The translations under genes were made by a program, and so were the position numbers. Below, in pieces: positions 1 through 10,200 of a stretch of 64,000 nt of DNA (position 1 is the first letter of the stretch; every line of letters starts with the position of its first letter). This stretch comes from Sediminibacterium sp. (GTDB lineage Bacteria > Bacteroidota > Bacteroidia > Chitinophagales > Chitinophagaceae): the NCBI RefSeq assembly GCF_019264485.1, contig NZ_JAHVAA010000002.1, positions 1-64,000 on the forward strand, written 5' to 3'. Under the pieces are notes generated by a model. It was given only the letters and a program-made list of their open reading frames with translations, searched no databases and had not been told where the DNA came from.

Positions 1-3000
1 GCTGTAGTAATCGTGCCACTTGATGTGATGTTCTGGATATTAGCCAGATTCGTAATCGTGCCTTGTGTACCCGCATTCAGTGTTGCACTGATCGTACCGC
101 CAATAATATTACCCGTCACCGTGATATTATCAAAGGTACCAGAGCCACTGTTTACACTTGTGGCGCTTACTGTGCCGATCTGTGCTGTACCAGTTACACT
201 TAAGTTTGTCAGACCTGTTAAGTTCGTAATCGTTGCATTCGTTGCACTCACCGTTCCTGCCTGCACCGTTCCTGTCAGACTTAAATTAGTAAGACCTGTA
301 AGGTTCGTAATATTTGCATTCGTCGCACTTAAGCTCGCTGTAGTAATCGTGCCACTCGATGTGATGTTCTGGATATTTGCCAGGTTCGTAATCGTGCCTT
401 GTGTGCCGGCGTTCAGTGTTGCGCTGATCGTGCCGCCAATAATATTACCCGTTACAGTGATATTATCAAAAGTACCAGAACCACTGTTTACACTTGTGGC
501 GCTTACAGTTCCGATCTGAGCTATGCCAGTTACACTTAAATTAGTTAAGCCCGTAAGGTTTGTAATATTCGCATTCGTCGCACTTAAGCTCGCTGTACTA
601 ATCGTACCACTCGATGTGATGTTCTGGATATTAGCCAGATTCGTAATTGTGCCTTGTGTGCCGGCGTTCAGTGTTGCGCTGATCGTACCGCCAATAATAT
701 TACCCGTCACCGTGATATTATCAAAGGTACCAGAACCACTGTTTACACTTGTGGCGCTTACAGTTCCGATCTGAGCTGTGCCAGTTACACTTAAATTAGT
801 CAGGCCTGTAAGATTCGTAATCGTTGCATTAGTAGAACTTAAAGTACCGGCCTGTATAGTTCCTGTTGCACTTAAATTATTTAATCCCGTCAGGTTCGTA
901 ATATTCGCATTCGTCGCACTTAAGCTCGCTGTAGTAATCGTACCACTTGATGTGATGTTCTGGATATTTGCCAGGTTCGTGATCGTGCCTTGTGTGCCCG
1001 CATTCAGTGTTGCACTGATCGTACCACCAATAATATTACCCGTCACCGTGATATTATCAAAAGTACCAGAGCCACTGTTTACACTTGTCGCACTTACCGT
1101 TCCTATCTGAGCCGTGCCCGTTACACTTAAATTAGTCAGACCTGTCAGGTTCGTAATCGTTGCATTCGTTGCACTTAAAGTACCAGCCTGGATAGTTCCT
1201 GTTGCACTTAAATTATTTAATCCCGTCAGGTTCGTAATATTCGCATTCGTCGCACTTAAGCTCGCTGTAGTAATCGTACCACTTGATGTGATGTTCTGGA
1301 TATTCGCCAGATTCGTAATCGTCCCTTGTGTGCCCGCATTCAGTGTTGCACTGATCGTGCCACCAATAATATTACCCGTCACAGTGATATTATCAAAGGT
1401 ACCTGAGCCACTGTTTACACTTGTGGCACTTACCGTTCCTATCTGAGCCGTGCCCGTTACACTTAAATTAGTCAGACCTGTCAGGTTCGTAATCGTTGCA
1501 TTAGTAGAACTTAAAGTACCGGCCTGAATAGTTCCTGTTGCACTTAAATTATTTAAGCCCGTAAGGTTCGTAATATTCGCATTCGTCGCACTTAAGCTCG
1601 CTGTACTAATCGTACCACTCGATGTGATGTTCTGGATATTAGCCAGATTCGTGATCGTGCCTTGTGTGCCGGCGTTGAGTGTTGCACTGATCGTGCCGCC
1701 AATAATATTACCCGTCACAGTGATATTATCAAAGGTACCAGAGCCACTGTTTACACTTGTGGCACTTACCGTTCCTATCTGAGCCGTGCCCGTTACACTT
1801 AAATTAGTCAGACCTGTTAAGTTCGTAATCGTTGCATTAGTAGAACTTAAAGTACCGGCCTGTATAGTTCCCGTTGCACTTAAATTATTTAATCCCGTAA
1901 GGTTCGTAATATTCGCATTCGTCGCACTTAAGCTCGCTGTAGTAATCGTACCACTTGATGTGATGTTCTGGATATTCGCCAGATTCGTAATCGTCCCTTG
2001 TGTGCCCGCATTCAGTGTTGCACTGATCGTGCCACCAATGATATTGCCCGTCACAGTGATATTATCAAATGTACCAGAGCCACTGTTTACACTTGTGGCA
2101 CTTACGGTTCCAATCTGTGCTGTACCAGTTACACTTAAATTACTTAAGCCACTTAGGTTACTGATATTGGCATTGGTAGCACTTACTGTTCCTGCCTGAA
2201 TAGTGTTGGTTACACTAAAATTATTTACACCAGTAAGATTTGAAATATTAGCTGTAGTAGCACTGATTACATTTGCTGCAATCGTTCCACTTGCTGTGAT
2301 ATTCTGTATGTTGGCAAGATTTGTAATCGTATTCTGGGTACCAGGGTTTAACGTCGCACTGATCGTACCACCGATGATATTACCCGTTACAGTGATATTA
2401 TCAAATACACCACTTCCTCCCGTAATATTTGTTGCATTTACATTTCCAGCCTGCAAGGAACCTGTTACGCTTAAATTGGTCAGGCCTGTAAGATTCGTGA
2501 TCGTTGCATTCGTCGAACTTAAAGTACCAGCTTGGATAGTACCCGTTGCACTAAGATTGGTAAGCCCTGTAAGGTTAGTGATATTGGCATTGGCAATTCT
2601 TGCATTGGTTGCAGTAATTGAATTAATATTCGCCAGATTGGTGATACTTGACTGTGCAGATGATGATAATGTTCCACTAAAAGTTCCACCTGTAATGGTT
2701 CCTGTTACAACAAGATTAGGCAATGTATCTACATTCACCTTTAATTGTGCCATACTGGCTCTAATGGCTGCAAGAGAATCTAAAAATCTATTCTCCCTTA
2801 TATAACCGCTTAATAGAGCAGCCGTATCCTCTAAAAATAGTATACTCGATGATGGTATCTTTCGAAGCACACCTCCAAATGTGGTAACAATCGAATCAGT
2901 TTTTAATCCATTGAATGTTGGTGCGGTAAGTGTACCTACTGATCTTGGTTCCCAGGTATTAATACTTGAATTAAATACATAGACCTGACCATTGGAAGGC

Positions 3001-3545
3001 AACGTATTTGATATCAGTCTTGACATCAGCCTGTTGGCATTCCACAAAGGCGACAAATATTTGGCACCTACAACCCAGTCGTTCCCATTCACAGTAGTTA
3101 CTGTAACACTGGTATCGCCTTTCATGTTAATAGCTCCTACATAATCGTTGAAACTTGCAACCCCTGAAGTACCACTTACACTACCAAAACTGGTCCATAC
3201 ACCTCTTTGGCGTACATAGAATTTTTCATCTGCCACACTGTACACCAACATACCATTAACTGCACTGTCCTGAGGAATGGCCAGAGTATCGGATATGCGT
3301 GGTAATAGCAATGCCTTATCCACTCCATCAATCTGCAAGGCAATATGTCTGTTGAAAATAACAGATGTACCAATGGCTAAACCTCTTGCGTTAAGAATAA
3401 GGTTATTACCCATACGCAAAGTATCCGTTGCAATATGGTTACCCAGGTTATCACCAAATGTCTGCGCATTAGTCTTCACTACCAGTGATAATAATATCAC
3501 CGACAGGATAAGTAATCCTTTTGGAATTGATGCTATTCTCCTCAC
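1..3545 (-). CDS. Giant repetitive secreted surface/adhesin-like protein (3' end beyond window)
   Basis: The reading frame stays open on the minus strand from a GTG at 3545 to the left edge, giving about 1181 residues with no stop, so the C-terminus is missing. A signal peptide is visible (RR, then a hydrophobic stretch, ending in TNAQ near residue 27). Residues about 28-275 form a unique head (motifs ISDTLAIPQDSAVNGMLVYS and RQRGVWTSFG, then a short coiled-coil-like segment). From about residue 280 onward the protein is tandem Thr/Asn/Gly/Ser-rich repeats: modules like NITNLTGLNNLSATGTIQAG alternate with GSGTFDNITVTGNIIGGTIS. The main period is 112 residues. Composition and periodicity suggest a beta-helical stalk at the cell surface, but this is inference. 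It follows the fibre-head gene at 3576 by about 30 bases. Another in-frame GTG at 3566 could be the start. A T9SS signal would lie outside the window. Confidence 0.8.
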   Translation of the reverse strand, partial: MRRIASIPKGLLILSVILLSLVVKTNAQTFGDNLGNHIATDTLRMGNNLILNARGLAIGTSVIFNRHIALQIDGVDKALLLPRISDTLAIPQDSAVNGMLVYSVADEKFYVRQRGVWTSFGSVSGTSGVASFNDYVGAINMKGDTSVTVTTVNGNDWVVGAKYLSPLWNANRLMSRLISNTLPSNGQVYVFNSSINTWEPRSVGTLTAPTFNGLKTDSIVTTFGGVLRKIPSSSILFLEDTAALLSGYIRENRFLDSLAAIRASMAQLKVNVDTLPNLVVTGTITGGTFSGTLSSSAQSSITNLANINSITATNARIANANITNLTGLTNLSATGTIQAGTLSSTNATITNLTGLTNLSVTGSLQAGNVNATNITGGSGVFDNITVTGNIIGGTISATLNPGTQNTITNLANIQNITASGTIAANVISATTANISNLTGVNNFSVTNTIQAGTVSATNANISNLSGLSNLSVTGTAQIGTVSATSVNSGSGTFDNITVTGNIIGGTISATLNAGTQGTITNLANIQNITSSGTITTASLSATNANITNLTGLNNLSATGTIQAGTLSSTNATITNLTGLTNLSVTGTAQIGTVSATSVNSGSGTFDNITVTGNIIGGTISATLNAGTQGTITNLANIQNITSSGTISTASLSATNANITNLTGLNNLSATGTIQAGTLSSTNATITNLTGLTNLSVTGTAQIGTVSATSVNSGSGTFDNITVTGNIIGGTISATLNAGTQGTITNLANIQNITSSGTITTASLSATNANITNLTGLNNLSATGTIQAGTLSATNATITNLTGLTNLSVTGTAQIGTVSATSVNSGSGTFDNITVTGNIIGGTISATLNAGTQGTITNLANIQNITSSGTITTASLSATNANITNLTGLNNLSATGTIQAGTLSSTNATITNLTGLTNLSVTGTAQIGTVSATSVNSGSGTFDNITVTGNIIGGTISATLNAGTQGTITNLANIQNITSSGTISTASLSATNANITNLTGLTNLSVTGIAQIGTVSATSVNSGSGTFDNITVTGNIIGGTISATLNAGTQGTITNLANIQNITSSGTITTASLSATNANITNLTGLTNLSLTGTVQAGTVSATNATITNLTGLTNLSVTGTAQIGTVSATSVNSGSGTFDNITVTGNIIGGTISATLNAGTQGTITNLANIQNITSSGTITT
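187..2457 (-). repeat. 336-bp tandem coding repeats of the adhesin
   Basis: Equivalent points of the unit (plus-strand word ccagttacactta, or cccgttacactta) recur at 187, 523, 778, 1114, 1450, 1786 and 2122. The spacings are 336, 255, 336, 336, 336 and 336 bases. The short unit lacks exactly 81 bases, one of the two 27-residue modules found in the others. Units are near-identical at the DNA level, while the copy nearest the N-terminus (about 2122-2457) is clearly more diverged. This fits recent expansion or homogenisation of the distal repeats. Confidence 0.9.
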
Positions 3546-3575
3546 TATGCGCTGACTAATACTCACTAATACAAA

Positions 3576-4418
3576 TTATTTTACAATTACTATTTTATAC
3601 TGACTTCCTTTTACATTCACAGCCTTAGCCGTAAAGTTGCCGAACCGGATATTTACTATTCCATCTACTTTGCACCATGCACTATACACAGTCCAATCTA
3701 TATAATCATCTAATGCTGTGATTAAAATAGGATCTCCGGCCTTTGCATTTGGAACAGCAAGTGTAATGACAGTACTGGTATTGGGTCTAATTTCAGCATC
3801 TGCACCAAGAGCAGATGCCAGGCTACTAGTTACATTGGTTACCTGTGTTACATTAACCTGTGCGGCCTGCGGTTGGGTCCAGTTTACATTACCCAAACTA
3901 TCTGTTGTTAAAAAAGTATTAGGCGGGCCCGGATTAATACTTGTATTTACATTCGTTACACTCGCATTACCGGCATACAAGGCATACGGCACACTCATGA
4001 TTTGAGATGTTCCTATATCAACAAAATTATTAGCCGCTATCCACCAGGGTGCTGGTATGGAAGGAGCTATGGCAATTTTTGTATTCACAAAATAAGGTCC
4101 ATTGCCCCAGTCAATCTGATTCAAACTATCTTTTAAAGCAGGGTTGGTAGAACGGATCCCTCTGCCCATTATATAACCAAAAACACCATCATTATCTGAT
4201 TGAACCTGTTGCGCTTCCTCATAAACAAGAACCCCTCCAACTGGTCTGGCCTGATAAATAGCAATACGCAGGTGGATGGTACGGTTACGCGCAGGGTTAC
4301 CCTGGTTGTCTTTTGCAACACTTTGTAAAAACCAAAATGGCGGCGGCTGGGCAACCAGACTTTCTGTCAGAAAAACTAACAGCAACAGGATTCCCAGTTT
4401 GATCGTTGTGTTTTTCAT
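3576..4418 (-). CDS. Secreted fibre-head-type protein
   Basis: 280 residues with a clear signal peptide (hydrophobic residues 7-22, cut near LVAQ). The N-terminal part (about 25-150) matches the pattern common in Bacteroidota surface proteins: a carboxypeptidase-regulatory-like opening (DNQGNPARNRTIHLRIAI, then VYEEAQQVQSDNDGVFGYIM) followed by GTSQIMSVPYALYAGNA. The C-terminal half has an all-beta composition with no catalytic motif I recognise. It lies between the small T9SS protein gene and the giant repeat protein on the same strand, so it is probably part of one surface-structure operon. Partnership with the repeat protein is inferred from proximity only. Confidence 0.7.
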   Translation of the reverse strand: MKNTTIKLGILLLLVFLTESLVAQPPPFWFLQSVAKDNQGNPARNRTIHLRIAIYQARPVGGVLVYEEAQQVQSDNDGVFGYIMGRGIRSTNPALKDSLNQIDWGNGPYFVNTKIAIAPSIPAPWWIAANNFVDIGTSQIMSVPYALYAGNASVTNVNTSINPGPPNTFLTTDSLGNVNWTQPQAAQVNVTQVTNVTSSLASALGADAEIRPNTSTVITLAVPNAKAGDPILITALDDYIDWTVYSAWCKVDGIVNIRFGNFTAKAVNVKGSQYKIVIVK

Positions 4419-4631
4419 ACACGGTTAATTATATACGGTTAACAATTAAGTTCAGACTTAAAAGTTTTCCATAGGATACGGCTTTAAAAACCTTTTAGTT
4501 GTTCAGAGGACAAGACTTTTAAAAAATGGTCTTTCATAGGATAGGTCAATGTCGCTCTTTTATTTTTAAGGTATTGATTAAGTTATACTTATAACCCAAC
4601 AAAAATACCTGATTTCCTCCCCTCAAGCCGA
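4419..4631 (-). other. Intergenic leader upstream of fibre-head gene
   Basis: There is no ORF of note. The word CATAGGATA occurs twice (near 4470 and 4537), each after an A/T-rich stretch, and related words (cagaggata, gaataggat) recur in the leader at 5605-6028. One small hairpin is visible around 4513-4534 (AAGAC/GTCTT). Confidence 0.35.
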
Positions 4632-5147
4632 TTATAATTTACTTAATTGTAAGCTATAACGCTTGTTCATAAACTCCACAATTACCACATAAACACCCGC
4701 TGCCCAGGCGTTTCCATTGATCATGTAACCCGCTTTTATCTTACTCATGGCTACATTCTGCCCCAATATCACTTTTCCATCCAGCGCCACCACTTTTACC
4801 TGACAAAACAGGTTCTGGTCAAAATCACCGGCTGCTTTCAGCATGGTTGAACCACGTGTTGGGTTTGGATACACATTTAACGACAAAGAAAAGCGTGTAG
4901 TATCTGCTACCGGTGGCTTTTCCTGGCAGGCGGCCTGAAACAGACCAGTACCGTTGTTTGCAATAGTCAAAGAGGTAGCTGAACCACCAATTGACAGACA
5001 TTTAGCTGAACCACTGATATTTACAGAAGGGGTTGAAACAATACCACTGTTCGAACTCAGGAAACTAATACTCATCTGGGCCTTACCTGATGTACAGGCA
5101 AGCACCAAAACCATTATGATGAAATATGTTAGTTTCTTAATTGGCAT
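4632..5147 (-). CDS. Small secreted protein with T9SS type A sorting domain
   Basis: 171 residues. Signal peptide at residues 1-23 (cut after GKAQ). A short beta-rich region (about 25-85) holds two cysteines (KCLSIGG, AACQEKPP). The C-terminal 80 residues are a T9SS sorting domain: SLNVYPNPTRGSTMLKAAG, then DGKVILGQ, and a final GVYVVIVEF...YSLQLSKL strand pair. This predicts export by the type IX system and attachment to the surface or release. Its start overlaps the end of the upstream lipoprotein gene by 11 bases, so the two are probably translationally coupled. Confidence 0.8.
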   Translation of the reverse strand: MPIKKLTYFIIMVLVLACTSGKAQMSISFLSSNSGIVSTPSVNISGSAKCLSIGGSATSLTIANNGTGLFQAACQEKPPVADTTRFSLSLNVYPNPTRGSTMLKAAGDFDQNLFCQVKVVALDGKVILGQNVAMSKIKAGYMINGNAWAAGVYVVIVEFMNKRYSLQLSKL

Positions 5148-5604
5148 AATACACTTCTCTCACAATCTGCGAAGGATACCCCGGAGGATTGGTAATCTCC
5201 ATGTCCAGGGATTTTTCTTTTAATTCACGAATCACATAATCTCTTGTAAGAGCACCCAGCGGGCCATTGTTAACCACCTCTTTTATCTGGATAACACTTA
5301 GCAGGTAAGCATTTCCCCTGTTACCATCATCGTCCAAAAAAGTAGCGGTAAAAGCACTCTGGGTTCTGGTGTAGGTCTTGTAATACTTCTTCTGTGCGTC
5401 GGTCAGCGGTTGCAATACCCCATTTACATAAATGGCTTTAATGAACCATTTTTTGTTCCCCAATTCACTGGTCAGGTAATCGAAAAGCACTTCCTGCTCA
5501 GATTTTGGAACAATAGGATCTTTACTGCAACCGGTAAAAAAGAAAGCACCTGACGCCAATAAGGCTGTCAAAACAAATGCTTGCATTTTTTGAATCAGTT
5601 TCAT
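5137..5604 (-). CDS. Predicted lipoprotein of unknown function
   Basis: 155 residues with a type II signal peptide: positive N-terminus (MKLIQKMQ), hydrophobic core and a lipobox-like FTGC before SKD at about residue 25. The mature part contains NKKWFIKAIYVNG and FTATFLDDDGNRG, a lipocalin/META-like strand pattern, but I cannot name a family with confidence. It is first in the minus-strand surface operon and overlaps the next gene. It is preceded by a leader of roughly 400 bases full of small hairpins. Confidence 0.65.
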   Translation of the reverse strand: MKLIQKMQAFVLTALLASGAFFFTGCSKDPIVPKSEQEVLFDYLTSELGNKKWFIKAIYVNGVLQPLTDAQKKYYKTYTRTQSAFTATFLDDDGNRGNAYLLSVIQIKEVVNNGPLGALTRDYVIRELKEKSLDMEITNPPGYPSQIVREVYYAN

Positions 5605-6088
5605 CTTTTGTTTATTTCCGGATTAGTTTGCTTGGTTTATTTCAGAAATATTGCTTTCTGAAAAAGCAGTCTTACAGAGGATAACGGCTGTTTGTCTTCT
5701 GTGCGGGGCAGTTCATTGGAATGAACAGGCAAGACCGGACAGATCAAAAAGTCGTGGATGGATTGGACTGGTTTGGTTTCAAAGGATTGGACCTATTGCA
5801 AGTGCAAGACTTACATGATTCGGCGTTTTTAACAAACGCTGTCTTCAGAGAATAGGATTTAATATTTTGCGACTAATTGATTATCAATCGTTCGCATAGA
5901 AATAATCACAGCTTTTCAGGGACTGGATTAGGGATAGGGTTATGAGCGGATTAAACTCATAGTTGACATCAAGGGCGCGGATTAAAAGCTTGGTGCTTAG
6001 TAGGATTGGATATTGTGATGCAAATATAACACTATAAACGTGTAGTAATTTAACTACGAGCCTATTTTAAGCGAATTATAATACCCAT
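5605..6088 (-). other. Long untranslated leader of the surface operon with serial hairpins
   Basis: About 480 bases without a gene. Small perfect hairpins are visible at 5652-5668, 5711-5726, 5796-5807, 5823-5839 and 5869-5895. An alternative 8-bp stem 5641-5648/5655-5662 is mutually exclusive with 5652-5657/5663-5668, close to the lipoprotein start. Words GGATTGGA and related forms recur (about 5759, 5784, 6003). It could be a regulatory leader. I match it to no named riboswitch. Confidence 0.4.
6021..6028 (-). promoter_or_regulatory. Candidate -7 box for the surface operon
   Basis: The minus strand reads TATATTTG, a perfect TAnnTTTG Bacteroidota -7 element. No good -33 TTTG is found at the expected spacing. 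If used, the 5' leader before the lipoprotein gene would be about 410 nt. Confidence 0.35.
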
Positions 6089-6109
6089 AAAAAAAGCCCC
6101 GAAAGGGGC
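6089..6109 (-). terminator. Intrinsic terminator after rpsG
   Basis: On the minus strand: stem GCCCC, loop TTTC, GGGGC, followed by seven T residues, 23 bases past the rpsG stop. It closes the rpsL-rpsG transcript. Confidence 0.85.
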
Positions 6110-6131
6110 TTTTATATAAAAAATATATCAA

Positions 6132-6599
6132 TTATACTTTGAAGTGAGAGAAGGCTTTATTTGCTTCTGCCATTCTGTGCGTATCTTCTTTCTTTTTGAA
6201 AGCGGCACCTTCACCTTTGCTCGCAGCAACAATCTCATTTGCCAGCTTGTCGGCCATGGTACGACCATTACGCTCACGGCTATAACGAATCAGCCATTTC
6301 ATGCTCAGGGAAATCTTACGATCTGCACGTACTTCAGAAGGAATCTGGAAAGTAGCACCACCAATACGACGGCTCCTTACCTCAACAGCCGGAGTTACGT
6401 TGGCAATCGCCCTTTTCCAGGTCTCATAACCATCTTCACCAGTCATCTTGGTTACTTTGTCTACTGCATCATAGAAAATATTGATCGCAGTGCTTTTTTT
6501 ACCCTGCCACATCAGGTTATTGATGAAACGGGTTACCAGTTTATCATTGAAACGACCATCTGGTGCTAAGGGTAATTTTTTGGCTTGTGCTTTACGCAT
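6132..6599 (-). CDS. rpsG: 30S ribosomal protein S7
   Basis: 155 residues, the usual length for bacterial S7. Recognised from MRKAQAKK..LAPDGRFND, KLVTRFINNLMWQGKKSTA, ALANVTPAVEVRSRRIGGA-type core (here IANVTPAVEVRSRRIGGAT) and the C-terminal SFAHFKV-like end (AFSHFKV). S7 nucleates assembly of the 30S head on 16S rRNA and contacts E-site tRNA. It lies 36 bases after rpsL in the same transcript. A strong terminator follows directly, so fusA, the usual next gene of the str operon, is not in this transcript. Confidence 0.97.
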   Translation of the reverse strand: MRKAQAKKLPLAPDGRFNDKLVTRFINNLMWQGKKSTAINIFYDAVDKVTKMTGEDGYETWKRAIANVTPAVEVRSRRIGGATFQIPSEVRADRKISLSMKWLIRYSRERNGRTMADKLANEIVAASKGEGAAFKKKEDTHRMAEANKAFSHFKV

Positions 6600-6635
6600 G
6601 ACGTATAGTAATTAGCTGATTAACAGATTAATAGG

Positions 6636-7016
6636 TTATTTTTTTGCCTTTTCTTTCTTGGTTCCGTATTTAGAACGGCTTTTCTTACGGTCTTTCACAC
6701 CGGCAGTATCAAGACTACCACGAACAATGTGGTAACGTACACCCGGAAGATCTTTCACACGACCACCACGGATCAGTACGATTGAGTGTTCCTGTAAATT
6801 ATGACCTTCACCCGGAATATATGCGATAACTTCTACCTTATTGGTCAGACGCACTTTCGCTACCTTACGCAGAGCTGAGTTCGGTTTCTTTGGAGTGGTA
6901 GTGTACACCCTGGTACACACGCCGCGACGCTGCGGACAAGCATCCAAAGCCCTTGACTTACTTTTGGCCCTGATAATTTCGCGACCTTTTCTAACTAATT
7001 GCTGTATTGTAGGCAT
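6636..7016 (-). CDS. rpsL: 30S ribosomal protein S12
   Basis: 126 residues with all S12 hallmarks: [52 protein letters not shown] and [16 protein letters not shown]. Lys43 and Lys88 (Met counted as 1), the classic streptomycin-resistance positions, and Pro91 are wild type. Asp89, the residue that is beta-methylthiolated in other bacteria, is present. S12 acts in decoding at the A site. It is the first gene of a two-gene unit with rpsG and is driven by the promoter at 7043-7073, which predicts a 5' leader of only about 20 nt. Confidence 0.98.
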   Translation of the reverse strand: MPTIQQLVRKGREIIRAKSKSRALDACPQRRGVCTRVYTTTPKKPNSALRKVAKVRLTNKVEVIAYIPGEGHNLQEHSIVLIRGGRVKDLPGVRYHIVRGSLDTAGVKDRKKSRSKYGTKKEKAKK

Positions 7017-7042
7017 TCTTTACCGTTTAAAATTTCGGACGG

Positions 7043-7073
7043 CAAAGGTAATGGCTGCATCTGAAACTTCAAA
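7043..7073 (-). promoter_or_regulatory. Promoter of rpsL-rpsG
   Basis: The minus strand has TTTG (7073-7070), 19 bases, then TACCTTTG (7050-7043). This matches the Bacteroidota consensus TTTG-N19-21-TAnnTTTG. The box ends 26 bases before the rpsL ATG. Confidence 0.75.
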
Positions 7074-7256
7074 AAGTTTTCAAAAATTTTACGTCAGCCT
7101 GTGGATAATCTTGCCCTTTGAGGCATTTATTAGCTTGATTTAATGCCTTTACCACGAGGTTCCATCATTGCAATTTCGCAAAAACAGGTATAAATACACC
7201 GGTATAAGATGAATTAATACGTGAATCGGCTTTATCAGGCGAATTCACCCTTTTCC

Positions 7257-7280
7257 GGGCTTAGGTTTAGCTATAAGCCC
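7257..7280 (+). promoter_or_regulatory. Hairpin immediately upstream of the 7286 start codon
   Basis: GGGCTTA (7257-7263) pairs with TAAGCCC (7274-7280), five bases before the ATG. It could limit ribosome access to the following gene. A near-consensus -7 box (TAGGTTTA, 7262-7269) overlaps it, so the hairpin may instead be partly promoter DNA. Confidence 0.35.
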
Positions 7281-7285
7281 TTCTT

Positions 7286-10200
7286 ATGTCAAAATATGTA
7301 CTCCCATTTATTTTATCGCTGCTGGCTGTCCACTACCTGCCTGCTCAATTATCGCCTCTTCCCTACCAGCAGCCTGGCAACTCCCTTCAACAGTCTTTTA
7401 ATGGTTTGCCTGTCAGCGGAACTTTTAGTTTGACCGGTAAGGGCCCCCACCCACTCTACCAATTACCGGTACCAACCACTGGTTTACAGGGTTGGTATAT
7501 TTTACAAATTGATGGAAGTCAACCAAATACAAATTTTTCTGTTAGTACCGGATCTGCAACCGGAAGTGGGGTGTACAGCTATGGGGCAAGTGGCAATGCG
7601 AACCGCTCGCTTGGGTCGCTCGCTTCTGGTACAGGGGTGTATGGTTTTGGACTCATACTCAAAAATGAAACGGGTTTAATCCTCAACCGTATCCAAATTC
7701 GTTTTCTGGCTACCCAATGGCGAAAAGGAGGGTCAGGCAATAAAAATACCTGGCGCTTCGGATACCAGCAGGGAGATACTGTTAGACCCGCAACCGATAC
7801 TTCGATAAAAGACAGCCGCTTCGATTTCGGCTCCATTCATTCAAGTACGGGTGCGACTACTTTAAACGGCCATCAACCCGCCAATCAAGTCTGGATTGAA
7901 GATAGTATCAATACTATTTTCTGGCTGCCGGGACAGGAACTTTTGTTGCAATGGACTGATTTCGACGAAACAGGCAGTGACGACGCCATGGCTATTGATG
8001 ATTTTAGCTTTAAAGCTTTTCAACAAGCCGGTTTACCCGTCATCAGCGAGGTCAAAACAGACAGTATCAGCGCGCGTAAAGTTGCTGTAAGTGCTTTGGT
8101 TAATGATCAATTGTCAAATACATCTGTTGACGTAGAGATAGATACCTCGTTCAATTTATTGACGGCCTCAACTCTGCAAAATATTATTCCCGGTTTAATC
8201 GCAGCTGGCTCCAGAAATGTAAAAGTCGGCACGCAGATTAATCAGTTATTACCTGCAAAAAAATACTACTACCGTTTTATAGCTCGAAACCAACAAGGCA
8301 TAAGCTATGGATCTGTTGAATATTTTATTACAAAAGCAGAATTACCCGTTATCTCAACAGATTCTCTGGTAAAATTAAGTGATAACAGTTGTGCTGTATT
8401 TGGATCGATCAGATCAAATGGCGGCGACTCCATTCTGGAAAGAGGAATTTGCTGGGCGTTAGATTCATTTCCCGCTATCAATCAAAACAGTTTGCTGATT
8501 GCCGGTACTGATACAAATTTTCATGGAAGTATTTTTCAGCTTCCATCAGGAACAAAAATATTTTTCAGGACTTATTGCAAAAACTCGGCGGGTATTGCTT
8601 ATGGCAATGTTGTTTCATGGTTCACACCAACATCCATAGTAAGTTTTAAAAGAAACGGCTCGCATATTTCTAATAAGGATACAATCGTATACCAGATTCA
8701 ATTCAAAGAAAAAGTAGAAGGCATTGGCCCGGAGCACTTCCAGATTCTTACAAACTCTTTTTCTGATGCCCGTATAATTGAGCTAAGAGAAATTAATTTA
8801 TCCTGGCAACTTACCATACACACGGGGAATAAAGATGGAAGTATCACTCCTGTCTTTCTGCATCACAACTTATACGAGCCACAGGTTATCAATACACCTT
8901 TCAGTGCAAATACTACAATAATTGACAAAACAGGTCCTCAGATACATACTGTTCAATTACAAAACCGTCCTTACAAACCGGGCGATACTGTTGTGGTATT
9001 TATTGATATAAAGCCAGAAAAAAATCCAATCAGAATGGTGAGTGGAAACTTGCAGGGCTATCCTTTGCAACAATTACATAAACTAAATGACAGCAATTGG
9101 AAAGCATTTTGTGTTATTAAAAACAGCGGACAGGAAATCAGTGCAGAAGAAGATATCGAAGCAACTATTGTATTATCAGATGAAGCCGGCAACCAAAATA
9201 ATATCGTTTCATTCATAATAAAACAGAACAATGATGCCATTGATTTAACTAGACCAGCTATTGAGCGAATTTTTATTCCATCAAAATCCTTGCTGAAATC
9301 GGGCGACAGTTTATTATTACAGGTTCAATTTACCGAAGCTGTAATATTGGATAGTTTGTATGGAAGCCCTCTTTTATCAGTTACTATCGGCACAAGAATC
9401 AGGAATCCATTTTTATACCAGATCAGCCCAAAAAACGTTTTTACATTCTGTTACATCATTCAACCTGATGAATTGGATATGGATGGCATTCGTATTGCCA
9501 GCAGCATTACGCTCAATAACGCTATCATTACAGATAGAGCGGGCAATCTGCTCAATAATAATATCCCCAATGCAGGCGTATTTAGCAATTTTAGAGTGGA
9601 TGCGGTTGCACCTGTTATTACAACTGTAACAACACCCATTGCCAGAACATATGGCATTGGTGATTCTCTTTATTTTAATGTATTTGTTTCAGAGCCGCCA
9701 GTCATTCACACAACAACTCAGTTTCCGAAGCTTGAAATAACAGTTGGCAATACCCTGTATCATCCAATATATTTATCAGGCAGCAATAATCCACTCAGGT
9801 TTTACTGGGTTGTACAAAAAGGGATATCAGATAAAAATGGACTCAGTATTTCAAATCTGCTGATAAACAGCGAAGGCATTACAGACAGCAGTGGAAACAA
9901 GATAGAACCTGTGTTAAAAAACATTGGCAGCTTAAGCAATGTTTTCATAGACGGCATCTTGCCTGTTTTTAAAGACAGTATTGCAATAGTCCAGGTTTGT
10001 ATAAATGGCGAAACCTCCCTGAGTGATGCATTAAAAATTGACTCCGCCGAAGCAGGCGAAACATTAAGCTGGACAATACTTTCAGCCCCTTTAAACGGAA
10101 GCATACAAGGTCTGCCATTTAGCACTAAGTGGGTTAACGGTAACCAATTAACTGCAGTTATTTCTTATACGCCAACCCTTATAACAAGCGGTTTTGATGA

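Noticed and set aside
13..2805. Long plus-strand frames coding repetitive hydrophobic Val/Pro/Leu-rich peptides
   Set aside because: They are antisense shadows of the tandem repeats in the minus-strand adhesin. They break at each repeat and have no start context or promoter, while the minus frame is continuous with a signal peptide.
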